A stretch of DNA of 64,000 nucleotides from an uncultured bacterium (GTDB lineage: Bacteria; Verrucomicrobiota; Verrucomicrobiia; Verrucomicrobiales; Akkermansiaceae): NCBI GenBank assembly GCA_945947905.1, contig CAMEZO010000001.1:1-64000 (forward strand), in the 5' to 3' direction. This document shows, piece by piece, positions 1 to 9,488 of this stretch. The position numbers were made by a program, and so were the translations under genes. Numbering within the stretch: the first letter of the stretch is position 1; every line of letters starts with the position of its first letter. Under the pieces are notes generated by a model. That model did not search any database. It was not told the origin of the DNA and was given only the letters and a program-made list of their open reading frames with translations.

Positions 1-78
1 TCAGGAGCTTACATCAGGAGCTTACATCAGGAGCTTACATCAGGAGCTTACATCAAGAGCTTACATCAAGAGCTTACC
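1..78. repeat. 13-bp tandem repeat, six units (tcaggagcttaca x4, then tcaagagcttaca and tcaagagcttacc), possibly continuing left of the window
   Basis: Read directly: period 13 from base 1 to base 78 with one substitution in the last two units plus a final-base change. Confidence 0.95.
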
Positions 79-590
79 GCATCTTCCTTCTGGTTCTGTA
101 GGCCTGCTTGGGGTGTGTTTCGTTTTCCGGGAAACGAAACTCCAACTCCCCCTTTGCCTCGAGCAGCTTCAAAGTAAAGTGGAGGGGATGAGGATGACGA
201 TCCAATGCATTTGCAATCTCTGTCAGAACTAACCATCGATCTCGATAGAGGTCCAGGATGGCCTGCTTCATTTCCTCGGCCTTGGCACGCTTCTTCTTTC
301 GAATGAGGATAACGCTGGACGGCAGATCCTTGATATCGGCATCGGTCTGCTTCTGCCGGAGACCATAGGTTTTGCCGCTGGCACATCCACACGCATGCAG
401 ACCCCCGACTTCTCCAAGTCCTTCAAGATCTCCTGCACCCTATATTTGGGTAAAAACGCCAGTGCTTCTGCAAGCTCAACGGTAGTCGGCTCGCTCCCTA
501 GCGGCGAGGAGATCCCCACTCCACAGGCTATCGTGTTATGGATACCTTGCGAAGCAGATTTACCCTGCGGCGCGGGGGCTTCCTCGTGAG
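74..590 (-). pseudogene. Frameshifted remnant of a protein with apparent helix-turn-helix-like segments
   Basis: Two minus-strand frames read as one protein (…TTVELAEALAFLPKYRVQEILKDLEKSGVCMRVDVPAAK / TYGLRQKQTDADIKDLPSSVILIRKKKRAKAEEMKQAILDLYRDRWLVLTEIANALDRHPHPLHFTLKLLEAKGELEFRFPENE…) if one A is restored in the A-run at 370-373; no in-frame ATG at the 5' side. Confidence 0.5.
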
Positions 591-607
591 CAAAAGCAGA
601 CAGTTTT

Positions 608-2692
608 CTATAAAATACCGCAGCGGCGGAGCATGGCGGTGGGGTCGGGGTCGCGGTGCATGAAGTCGCGGTAGAGCTCGGCAGCGGGGCGGCTGTTGCC
701 TCGGGAGAGGATGCAGCGGCGGAAGTCGTGGCCGGTAGCGGGGTTGAAGATGCCCTCCGAGGCGAAGCGGGAGAAGGCATCGGCCTCCAGCATTTCGGCC
801 CATTTGTAGGAGTAATAGCCGGACTCGTAGCCGCCGTCGAAAATGTGGGAGAAGGCGCGCAGCATGGAGGAGCCGGTTTCCGTGAGCGGGATGCGGTAGT
901 CTGCCAGCACCTCGCGGTCCACCTCTTCCACATCGCGGTCAACGTAGGCGGCGGTGTGCATGTGCAGCTCCAAGTCGATCTTGCCGAAGGAGAGCTGACG
1001 CATGAAGAATGAGGCGGCACCGTAGTTGCGGGCGGCCATCATCTTGTCCAGCAACGGGGCGGGGATGGGGTCGCCGGTCTGCCCGTGGCGGGCGAAGCGA
1101 TTGAGGGCCTCGCGCTCCCAAGTCCAGTTTTCGTTAATCTGGCTGGGCAGCTCCACGAAATCCCAAGCCACATTACAGCCGCCCAGGGAACTCACCTCCA
1201 CATTGCTGAGAATCTGGTGCAGGAGGTGGCCGAACTCGTGGAAGATGGTCTCCACCTCATCGTGGGTGAGCAGGGCCGGTTTGTCCCCGAGCGGTTTACT
1301 GAGGTTACCGCACATGAGAGCGAGATGCGGACGACGGGGGCACCCCTGCGAGGCGGCCCTACCGTTGATGAGCGCATTCATCCACGCGCCGGCGCGCTTG
1401 CTGTCGCGCGGATACCAGTCCGTGTAGAAGGAGCCCAAGTGCTCGCCCGTCTCCGTGTCGTGCACATCGTAGAAAAGCACCTCCGGGTGCCACACCTCCA
1501 CCTTGCCCTCCGGGCAGGGCTCACCCGGCTGCAGGCAGACGGTGGGTCGCTGCGTAAAGGTGATACCATACAACCCGGCAAAGATGGAGAACATACCGTC
1601 CAGCACCTTGTTCATAGGAAAATAGGGGCGCAGCTCCTCGGTATCGAAGTCGTACAGAGCCTTGCGCTGCTTCTCGTTCCAATACGCAACATCCCACGGC
1701 GCCATGGTGGGAATGTCGGTGCCGGTAGCCTGCTCGGCGAAGCGGCGGATGGATTCCTGCTCCCTCAGGAAGGCGGGCTTGACCTTGTCATGCAGGTCAT
1801 CGATAAACGCGAGAGCACGCGCCCCCGTACCGGCCATGCGGCGGCTGAGCACTGCATCCGAGGCGCAGGAGTAGCCGAGCATGCGGGCGCGCTCGTCCCG
1901 CAAATGCAGAATGCGGTGGATGAGGGGCGCATTATCGTACTTTCCCGTCCCCTTGGTGCCGATAGCGCGCCATACCCGCTCGCGCAGGGCGGCATTGTCG
2001 GCAAAGGTGAGTACGGGCTGTATGCTGGTGAATTGCAGGGTGAAACGCCACTGCGGGGCCTCCTCCGTGCCGTAGCCCTTCGCGAGCGCATCCTGACGAG
2101 CGTTCTCTCGGGCTGACTCCGGCAGACCGGCCAGCTCGGCAGGGTCGGCAGTGACATACTCCCAAGCGTTGGTGGAGTCCAGCACATGCTCGCCGAACTC
2201 CCGGGAGGCCTCGGCCAGCTGCATGGAAACCTCGGTGAAGCGAGCCTTGGCATCCTCCGGCAGGTCGGCCCCCTGCTCGCGGAAATCAGCCAGAGTTTCC
2301 TCGATGAAACGCTGCTGCACCGGGCTGAGCTGCGCCACCCAAGGCATGGCTGCCGCGCGCTTGAGGACGGCATAGAGTCGCGGGTTGAGGGTGACGGAAG
2401 TGGAGTAGCGGATGACCTCCGGCAGCAGCTCATTAAAGGCCTCGCGCAGGGCCGGGGAGTCCATGACGGACATCAGATGCCCCAGGTAGGCCCAAGCCCG
2501 GTTGAGATCAACGGCCGGCTCATCCAGTACCCCGAAGGTATTTTCATAAGTGGGCTCCTGCACGGCACAGATACGCTCCATCTCTTCTCGACAACGCTCA
2601 ATAGCATAGCGGATGTCGATGCGCGCCTGCTCCGGGGTCAAGGCCGACCACGGAATGTTGAAACTGTTGTCTAAGAAAGGATGCTCACTCAT
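608..2692 (-). CDS. prlC: M3 family oligopeptidase (oligopeptidase A-like)
   Basis: HEFGHLLH zinc motif in FHEFGHLLHQILSNVEVSSLGG; M3 family-like C-terminus. Confidence 0.9.
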   Translation of the reverse strand: MSEHPFLDNSFNIPWSALTPEQARIDIRYAIERCREEMERICAVQEPTYENTFGVLDEPAVDLNRAWAYLGHLMSVMDSPALREAFNELLPEVIRYSTSVTLNPRLYAVLKRAAAMPWVAQLSPVQQRFIEETLADFREQGADLPEDAKARFTEVSMQLAEASREFGEHVLDSTNAWEYVTADPAELAGLPESARENARQDALAKGYGTEEAPQWRFTLQFTSIQPVLTFADNAALRERVWRAIGTKGTGKYDNAPLIHRILHLRDERARMLGYSCASDAVLSRRMAGTGARALAFIDDLHDKVKPAFLREQESIRRFAEQATGTDIPTMAPWDVAYWNEKQRKALYDFDTEELRPYFPMNKVLDGMFSIFAGLYGITFTQRPTVCLQPGEPCPEGKVEVWHPEVLFYDVHDTETGEHLGSFYTDWYPRDSKRAGAWMNALINGRAASQGCPRRPHLALMCGNLSKPLGDKPALLTHDEVETIFHEFGHLLHQILSNVEVSSLGGCNVAWDFVELPSQINENWTWEREALNRFARHGQTGDPIPAPLLDKMMAARNYGAASFFMRQLSFGKIDLELHMHTAAYVDRDVEEVDREVLADYRIPLTETGSSMLRAFSHIFDGGYESGYYSYKWAEMLEADAFSRFASEGIFNPATGHDFRRCILSRGNSRPAAELYRDFMHRDPDPTAMLRRCGIL

Positions 2693-2700
2693 ATGCCCCC

Positions 2701-2729
2701 ATTGTAGCAAATGAGACCTGCGGCGTCAA
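2701..2729 (-). promoter_or_regulatory. Sigma-70-type promoter of prlC: TTGACG-N17-TACAAT, 8 nt before ATG
   Basis: Read on minus strand. Confidence 0.7.
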
Positions 2730-2861
2730 GCTGCCTCCGCGGCTTACTTGCCGATTTCTCCCGTATCATTTCTCGGCCGACACAAACTGAAACCTGTGAA
2801 GTTTCAGGAAAATTTGAAACTTCACAAGTTGCGAGACACACCACACCACAATTGTGCCCGC

Positions 2862-5372
2862 CTAACTCCTCTTACCCTCGACGGTCAGGATGGTGCGGAC
2901 GGCGTCGGGGGAGAGGAGGCGGCGAATGTAGGCGTTCATCTGCGGCAGAGTGACGGCGCGGAGCTGCTCGGGAATGAGGAAGGTGTGTTCGGCACCCGTG
3001 CCGATGAGTTCGTCGAGGGCCAGGTCGGAGCAGATGGAAGAGGCGGATTGCAGGGTGGACAGGTGGGTGGCAAGCAGCCCGGAGCGCATGCTCTCCAGGG
3101 CCTCGGCGGGCATGCCATCGCGGTAAATCTGCTCCAGGGTGCGTTGCAGGGCCGCGAGGGCAGCGTCCTGTTGCTCCGGGGAGCAGCCGAGATAGAACAA
3201 GCGATAGCCCGTATCCGTGCCATTGATACCGCTCGCCGCAGCGTAGTAGACCAGCCCCTGTTTCTCGCGAATCTCCTTGTAGAGAGGACCGGCCATATCA
3301 TTGCACCAAGCTCGGAAGATGTCCTGCATCGGCTCCTCCTCGGAGCCAAGCTTCATGTCGGGGAGGGCCATCAGGATAACACTCTGCTCCTTATCGAGTG
3401 AAAGAGACTCCGTCGCCGCCTGTTGAGCCGGAGTGTTGACGCGCCCGGAAAGCCTGCCGGCGGGCATGGCCGCGAAAAGCTCGCTTACCTGTTGCTGCAC
3501 CGCCTCCGGGTCGATGTCGCCGACGACCGCCAGTACGGCATTGCCTCCACAGAACAGGCGAGCATGGTGCGCGGCCAGAGCCTCCGAGGTGAGGCCGCGG
3601 ACGCTCTCCTCCGTGCCGTCCGGGTGGTTTCCGTAGCTGACCGGGCCGAACATGAGCCGGCGAATGCGGCGCATACCGCAGGCGAGAGGATCCTCTTTAT
3701 TCTCTGCTATATCGGCTAACATGGCCTCCTTCTCGGTCTCGACGGCTTTGGCAGGCAGTGTGGGGTGCAGGGCCACATCGGCCAGCAGCTCCAGCAGGGT
3801 GCCGGTGTCCTCCTTCAACCCCCGTACGGAAAGCCTGAGGGTATTGTTACCGCAAGCACTCTGAATGCTGCCTCCCAGGTTTTCCGCCGCAGCGGCCACC
3901 TGCGCCTCGTTTCGGGTCGTCGTGCCCTTCAGCATGCACTCAGCGAGGAGTGTGGAGATACCCGCATCAGCAGCGCTCTCCGTACGACAGCCGGCCTCGA
4001 CAGTCAGCGCGGCGCTCATCAACGGCAGACGACGATCCACGAGGGTGACCAGTCGTAGACCATTAGGCAGCGTATGCACGGTGGGGCGATTCAGTTCGGC
4101 GGCCTGAGCCTCGGTGGCCACTGCCGGATTACTGCCCAAGGGGTCAACACTCACCTCGCACAGACGCTCCGGAAGCAGGTAGGCACGGAGAACGCGTAAC
4201 AGATCCGCCGTTGTCACTCGCGCTAGGGCAGAGTCCCATTCTTCCGCACTCTTCGGATTGCGCCCACGGTGCCACATGAAGGCTAAGTCATCGGTCTGCC
4301 CCTTCACGGTGGCAAGCCTCCGTATGCGCATGGTCGCTATTTGTTTGCGTGCTCGCTCCACCCCCTCGGCCAAGTCCTCCTCCGTCAGCGCGGCGATGTA
4401 GTTCAGCATGGCATCCCGCAGCTCATCGCGTGTGTCTCGATCGGTGTCGGCCTCTATCACAATGGCCCCCTCCTGATCCCCTCCATCGATGACGTAGGCA
4501 TACACACTGTGCGCCATGCTCAGGGTGTCATGGAAACGGCTGTAGAGCAGAGCGCAGCGCCCGACGCCGAGCAGATACGGAAGCAGAACCAAGGGAGCGC
4601 GATCCGGGTGGTCGGCAGAGGGAATGCGCCAAGCGAGCATCAGGGTACTGGTCGGCTGTGCAAATTCGCGGCGGAAGAGGCGCGGCCCCCACTGGCGGGG
4701 TTCGTTCGGCAGAGGAGCACGCAGGGCGGGCATGCCTGCGGGCACATCGGCGGTCTCCTCCGCTACGGCCGCAAAAACAGCCTCCGGGTCCACATCACCG
4801 CCGATGCAAACGAATATGTTACTCGGCACATAGTTGTCGCGGTGATAGCGCACCATATCGCTGTAAGTAACGGCATCGAAGCGTTCCCGATAGCCAATGA
4901 CGGAATAACGGCGGGGATAACAACGATACAAGGTCTGCGACAAGGCTTGGTAGGCGACATCAGACTGAGAGTCGTTATACATGGCCATTTCGCGGCGGAT
5001 CACCTCGCGCTCGCGCTCGAACTCATCCTCCGGGAAAGTGGGATGCAGCACAAGCTGCACCAAGAGATGCAAGAACTCCCGCCAATGCTCAGCCGGGCCG
5101 TCAATATGGAACACGGTGCGGTCATAAGTGGTGTAGGCATTCCATTCCCCGCCCAAGGCAGACACACGCTCATTGAGTTCCGTCCCCGTATACTCCCCCG
5201 CGCCCTTGAAAACCATGTGCTCCAGCAGGTGAGAAACACCTGCCCCCGCATGCACACCCTCATACATCGAACCCGTCTTGACCCACACCTGCACCGATAC
5301 CAGAGGCAGAGCATGCTGCTCCGTCACCACCGTCTCCAACCCATTTGCGCAACACCGAAAAGAATAATTCAT
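2862..5372 (-). CDS. M16 (insulinase/pitrilysin) family peptidase with two tandem M16 units
   Basis: Inverted zinc motif HLLEH in VSHLLEHMVFKGAGEYTGTELN; second unit (TLLAECMLKG) lacks it. Start set at MNYSFRCCANGLE rather than the longest ORF. Confidence 0.88.
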   Translation of the reverse strand: MNYSFRCCANGLETVVTEQHALPLVSVQVWVKTGSMYEGVHAGAGVSHLLEHMVFKGAGEYTGTELNERVSALGGEWNAYTTYDRTVFHIDGPAEHWREFLHLLVQLVLHPTFPEDEFEREREVIRREMAMYNDSQSDVAYQALSQTLYRCYPRRYSVIGYRERFDAVTYSDMVRYHRDNYVPSNIFVCIGGDVDPEAVFAAVAEETADVPAGMPALRAPLPNEPRQWGPRLFRREFAQPTSTLMLAWRIPSADHPDRAPLVLLPYLLGVGRCALLYSRFHDTLSMAHSVYAYVIDGGDQEGAIVIEADTDRDTRDELRDAMLNYIAALTEEDLAEGVERARKQIATMRIRRLATVKGQTDDLAFMWHRGRNPKSAEEWDSALARVTTADLLRVLRAYLLPERLCEVSVDPLGSNPAVATEAQAAELNRPTVHTLPNGLRLVTLVDRRLPLMSAALTVEAGCRTESAADAGISTLLAECMLKGTTTRNEAQVAAAAENLGGSIQSACGNNTLRLSVRGLKEDTGTLLELLADVALHPTLPAKAVETEKEAMLADIAENKEDPLACGMRRIRRLMFGPVSYGNHPDGTEESVRGLTSEALAAHHARLFCGGNAVLAVVGDIDPEAVQQQVSELFAAMPAGRLSGRVNTPAQQAATESLSLDKEQSVILMALPDMKLGSEEEPMQDIFRAWCNDMAGPLYKEIREKQGLVYYAAASGINGTDTGYRLFYLGCSPEQQDAALAALQRTLEQIYRDGMPAEALESMRSGLLATHLSTLQSASSICSDLALDELIGTGAEHTFLIPEQLRAVTLPQMNAYIRRLLSPDAVRTILTVEGKRS

Positions 5373-5379
5373 GTCGGAT

Positions 5380-5408
5380 GTTATAGCACACCTCGCAGCA
5401 TGTCGCAA
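5380..5408 (-). promoter_or_regulatory. Promoter TTGCGA-N17-TATAAC, 7 nt before ATG of the M16 gene
   Basis: Read on minus strand. Confidence 0.65.
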
Positions 5409-5484
5409 GTATTTTTTGCTGCATACACAACACCGCCCGCTCGGCGGAACCGGGCGGACGGCGGGAAAAGTAGGCGGGTGGCCT

Positions 5485-6684
5485 TTACTTGATGAGACCA
5501 AGCTCGCGGCCGGCCTGGGCGAAAGCCCCGATGGCGCGGTCCAGCTGCTCCGTGGTGTGAGCCGCAGAGATCTGGGTGCGGATGCGGGCCTGGTTCTTGG
5601 GCACCACGGGGTAGAAGAAGCCCATGGCGTACACACCGAGCTCGAGCAGGCGGGCACTCATCTTCTGGGAGAGCGCGGCATCCCCGATCATGACGGGCAC
5701 GATGGCGTGGCCGGCACCGGCGAGGTTGAAGCCGCACTGCTCCATGCCCTTGCGGAAGTAGGCAGCGTTGCTCTGCACGCGCTCGGTCAGCTCGGTGGAG
5801 GCCTCCAGCATGTCCAGCACCTTGATGGTGGTGGCAGCGATGGCGGGCATCACAGAGTTGGAGAACAGGTACGGACGAGCCTTCTGACGCAGCACGTCAA
5901 TAATCTCCTTCTTGGCGGAAACATAGCCACCGGAGGCACCGCCCAGGGCCTTGCCGAAGGTACCGGAGGTGATGTCAATCTTGCCGAAGAGACCGCAGTG
6001 CTCGTGCGTGCCGCGGCCGCGCTTGCCGAGCACACCCGTGGCGTGCGACTCATCGAAGTGCACCAGCGCACCGTACTTCTCGGCCAGAGCGTGAATCTTG
6101 TCCAGCGAGGCAATGATGCCGTCCATGGAGAACACACCGTCCGTGGAAATCATGATGGTGCGGGCACCGGCCGCCTTGGCCTCCTGCAGCTTAGCCTCCA
6201 AGTCCGCCATGTCGTTGTTGGCGTAGCGATAACGGGCAGCCTTGCAGAGACGCACGCCGTCGATGATGGAAGCGTGGTTCAGCGAGTCAGAGATGATGGC
6301 ATCCTCCTTGTCCAGCAGAGCCCCGAAGAGGCCGCCGTTGGCATCGAAGCAGGAACCGAAGAGGATGGTGTCCTCCGTACCGAGGAAGGCGCTGAGGCGC
6401 TCCTCCAGCTGCTGGTGCAGGGTCTGGGTGCCGCAGATGAAACGGACGGAAGCCATACCGAAGCCCCACTTATCGATGGCCTCCTTGGCGGCTTTCTCGA
6501 GCTCGGGGTGGTTGGCGAGGCCCAGGTAGTTGTTGGCGCACATGTTGATGACACGGCTGCCGTCCTTCAGGCCCACCTCAGAGAACTGCGGGGTGGCGAT
6601 GTAGCGCTCCTGCTTGAACAGACCGGCAGCCTTCAGCCCCTCCAGATCCGTTACCAATCGATTCTTGAATTCTTCGTTGTACAT
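5485..6684 (-). CDS. kbl: Glycine C-acetyltransferase (2-amino-3-ketobutyrate CoA ligase)
   Basis: PLP alpha-oxoamine synthase features: [36 protein letters not shown]. Confidence 0.93.
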   Translation of the reverse strand: MYNEEFKNRLVTDLEGLKAAGLFKQERYIATPQFSEVGLKDGSRVINMCANNYLGLANHPELEKAAKEAIDKWGFGMASVRFICGTQTLHQQLEERLSAFLGTEDTILFGSCFDANGGLFGALLDKEDAIISDSLNHASIIDGVRLCKAARYRYANNDMADLEAKLQEAKAAGARTIMISTDGVFSMDGIIASLDKIHALAEKYGALVHFDESHATGVLGKRGRGTHEHCGLFGKIDITSGTFGKALGGASGGYVSAKKEIIDVLRQKARPYLFSNSVMPAIAATTIKVLDMLEASTELTERVQSNAAYFRKGMEQCGFNLAGAGHAIVPVMIGDAALSQKMSARLLELGVYAMGFFYPVVPKNQARIRTQISAAHTTEQLDRAIGAFAQAGRELGLIK

Positions 6685-6716
6685 AGAAAATCAGGGGGTC
6701 TGCAACACCCCGCCGC

Positions 6717-6745
6717 ATTATACACCCCTGCGAGCGCGGTGTCAA
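6717..6745 (-). promoter_or_regulatory. Consensus promoter TTGACA-N17-TATAAT upstream of kbl, 32-nt gap to ATG
   Basis: Exact hexamers on minus strand. Confidence 0.85.
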
Positions 6746-6771
6746 TCCCGCACCCGCGAATTCCGGGGCAT

Positions 6772-6808
6772 AAAAAGCGGGCAACGGCAGAGAAAGTCCG
6801 TTGCCCGC
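6772..6808 (-). terminator. Intrinsic terminator downstream of the ankyrin gene
   Basis: GCGGGCAACGG / CCGTTGCCCGC 11-bp stem with 10-nt loop followed by U-run on minus strand. Confidence 0.85.
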
Positions 6809-6833
6809 TGCAAGTGCTGTCAGGAATGGAGGC

Positions 6834-7982
6834 TTACTGCTCTGCCGGGGCAGGCTGAGGTTCGGCAGGGGCAGGCTGAGGCTCGGCGGGGGCAGGCTGA
6901 GGCTCGGCGGGGGCCTGCTTCAGAGCCTCGGTAGCCGCGCGCATATCCGCAGCAGCCTTCTTCATCTCCTCGGTGGCCGTCTTGAGGGCCTCCGTAGCCT
7001 GTTTCATGGCCTCGAGAGCATTATCCTCCTCGGTGGCGGGCTCCTCTTCCTTAGCCGCGTCATCCTTACGCTTCTTCAGGGCCGCGGCCAGAGCGTCCGC
7101 GCGGAGCTTATCCCACGCTGCCACGGTGGCCTCGCGATCAGCCGCAGGGGGAGCGGTAAGCAAACGGACCGTATCAGCATAGCTCTCGGAACGAGCCTCT
7201 GAGTAGATGAGCGCGTAGAGTTTGCTGTTGCGCTTGTTGTAGGCATCCTTCTGTTTGGCAGCCAAGGCAGCGGCCTTGCCATCCGTGTCCTTGCAGCCGT
7301 AGCCCAGCAGCAGGTGCACAACGTAATCGTTACCGCGCATGGCTGCCAATTGCAGCGGAGTGTAACCGTTGCCTTCCGGCTGCTCCGGGTCCAGTCCGGC
7401 CTTGATGAGTTCCAGGCTCACAAAGGGCATACCGCTCCAGGCAGACCAATGCAGCGCCGTCCAGCCGTCTTTGTCCTTGGCCTGTATATCGATACCTTTG
7501 ATAGCCAGCAGCTTCTCCAGGTAGAACAGGCGGTCCACATCCTTCGTGATGACAGGGGCTTCCGCCTCATCATCCTCAACGCGCTTGATGCCGTCCACGG
7601 GGGTCGGATCGTTGAAGTTGCTGTAGGCCGCCCACATCAGCGGGGTGCGCTTATTGTGGTCGGCGCTGTTCACAAAATCCGCCAGTTCCTCGGGCGTGCG
7701 TTTCTTATCCTTGTCGGACTTGGAGGCATCCTCGTACAGCTCCTTGGCGAAGGCTTCGTCCTGCAGGACACCGGATTTGTCCGGCGTGATCTTGCCCTTG
7801 AGAATGAGGGAGTTGAGGGCATCCGTATCGCTGTGCACCTCAAAGGGCTTCATGGCCATCTTGCAGAGCCAGCCCAGGGTTCCCATCACCGCGAGCAGGA
7901 TGATCATGTCGCGGATGATGATATTCCACTGCGGTTTTTGCTCGCTCGTGGCTTCCGTCTCGCTCTTTTGATTTTCAGACAT
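6834..7982 (-). CDS. Membrane-anchored ankyrin-repeat protein with proline-rich C-terminal repeats
   Basis: N-terminal hydrophobic segment (IIIRDMIILLAVMGTLGWLCKM), ankyrin motifs (DGWTALHWSAWSGMPFVSLELIKAGLDPEQPEGNGYTPLQLAAMRGNDYVVHLLL), C-terminal (PAEPQPA)n. Confidence 0.85.
   Translation of the reverse strand: MSENQKSETEATSEQKPQWNIIIRDMIILLAVMGTLGWLCKMAMKPFEVHSDTDALNSLILKGKITPDKSGVLQDEAFAKELYEDASKSDKDKKRTPEELADFVNSADHNKRTPLMWAAYSNFNDPTPVDGIKRVEDDEAEAPVITKDVDRLFYLEKLLAIKGIDIQAKDKDGWTALHWSAWSGMPFVSLELIKAGLDPEQPEGNGYTPLQLAAMRGNDYVVHLLLGYGCKDTDGKAAALAAKQKDAYNKRNSKLYALIYSEARSESYADTVRLLTAPPAADREATVAAWDKLRADALAAALKKRKDDAAKEEEPATEEDNALEAMKQATEALKTATEEMKKAAADMRAATEALKQAPAEPQPAPAEPQPAPAEPQPAPAEQ
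6841..6915. repeat. 21-bp tandem repeat encoding the EPQPAPA heptapeptide
   Basis: gcaggctgaggctcggcgggg-type units read directly. Confidence 0.85.
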
Positions 7983-8003
7983 GGTGAAAAATAGGGTTCG
8001 GGG

Positions 8004-9467
8004 TTATGCTTGCTCGGTTGTTTCCTTGTTCTCCTCGGCGGGGGCACTGCCGCTGTCTTCCTCCGGGTGGTCGGAGACAAAGCTGTCCTTGGTCAGGATG
8101 ATGGCCAGCGGCGAGATGACGGCGATGACCAGGTAGATGGACCACATGAACTCCGGCGAATCCCAGAAGCCGATATGCCCGGTGTCCATCTTGGCGGCAA
8201 TGCCATCATAGCAGAAATAGGTGACCAGCAGACCGCCGACCACGCCGTTGATGGGCTTGGCGATGAACATCGGCAGGGCGGAAAGAGACATGTACGAGGC
8301 CACCTTATCCTTCGGCGCCACACGAGCCACATATTCCGTGAAGCGCGGGGAGAAGAGCAGCTCGCCGATGCCGAAGACGATGATCTGCAAGGTGATGGCC
8401 ACAAAGTAGGCCTGCGGAAGGGTGCTGATACCCGGCACCACGAAGAACCACTCCGCCGGTATAGCCATGAGCACCAGCGAGAAAGCAGAAATGGACATAC
8501 CGTAAATCATCAACTTAACGGTGGAGTACTTATTGATGATGGGGATGATGAGGATGAGCCCCGACACGATGATGATGGGGTTGATGGAGTTCATGAAACC
8601 CAAGTCGAAGTCCTCGCCCACCGTTCGGGAGTAGTACTGCGGCATCACCAGGAATTGCAGCGTGAACACCAAGCGAACACCGAGGGTAAGCACCAGGAAA
8701 ACGATAAGTTTTTGGAAGGCACGCTCACGGGCAACTTCCAGAATCAGCCCCAGCGGGCTGCGGCGGGCTGCCTGCCCCTTCTGCTGCTTCTCCTCCGGCA
8801 CGGCGTAGAAGTCTTCATCCACAAAGCGGGTGAAAATGAACGCGATGGCGCTGCAGCAGGTGCCGAAGTTGATGATCCAGAACAAGCCCTTCACGGGGTC
8901 GGCCTTCAACAAGGGGCCGATGACTACCAGACCTGCCAGAATGGCACCGATGTTCATGAACAGATAGTAGAAATTGAACCCCGTGGGCCGTGATCGCAGG
9001 GTCGTGAAGCGTCGGATGGAGGTGCTGATACACGGGCTCATGAACGCCGTACCGAAGGACATGATACCGATGCCGAGCATCACGATGAAGCGGGTATTCT
9101 CGTGCGTCATGTTGAACAGAGACGTACCCAAGTCCGTACCGAAGCCCAAGAGCAATCGTCCCGTGATGAGGATGGAGAACCCGATGAGGTAGGTGCGTTT
9201 CAGTCCGATGATGTCGCAGATGGTACCGACTGCAAACACAAACAGGGAGAGGAAGAGGGTGTACATGCCCACCCAGAAGGCAGCGTCCGCATCTTTAAAG
9301 CCGCAGTATTTAATCAGGAACAACACAAAGATGTTGATCATGGAGAAATACGCCAGGCCGTCGAAGAACTGGATGAAGTTGGTCAGCCAAAAGTTCTGCC
9401 CGCAGTCCTTCAGTACGCCGAACTCAGAGAAGTAGCGTACCAGAAAATTCTGTTTCTTGTCGTTCAT
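8004..9467 (-). CDS. MFS-type transporter (POT/peptide-transporter-like)
   Basis: ~12 hydrophobic segments; GTICDIIGLKRTYLIGFSILITGR MFS-like loop. Confidence 0.75.
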   Translation of the reverse strand: MNDKKQNFLVRYFSEFGVLKDCGQNFWLTNFIQFFDGLAYFSMINIFVLFLIKYCGFKDADAAFWVGMYTLFLSLFVFAVGTICDIIGLKRTYLIGFSILITGRLLLGFGTDLGTSLFNMTHENTRFIVMLGIGIMSFGTAFMSPCISTSIRRFTTLRSRPTGFNFYYLFMNIGAILAGLVVIGPLLKADPVKGLFWIINFGTCCSAIAFIFTRFVDEDFYAVPEEKQQKGQAARRSPLGLILEVARERAFQKLIVFLVLTLGVRLVFTLQFLVMPQYYSRTVGEDFDLGFMNSINPIIIVSGLILIIPIINKYSTVKLMIYGMSISAFSLVLMAIPAEWFFVVPGISTLPQAYFVAITLQIIVFGIGELLFSPRFTEYVARVAPKDKVASYMSLSALPMFIAKPINGVVGGLLVTYFCYDGIAAKMDTGHIGFWDSPEFMWSIYLVIAVISPLAIILTKDSFVSDHPEEDSGSAPAEENKETTEQA

Positions 9468-9488
9468 GAGCGTGTCTGTGGTCGTGGG

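Noticed and set aside
1-78. CRISPR array at the left edge
   Set aside because: Units are 13 bp and contiguous with no spacers; a minisatellite, not CRISPR
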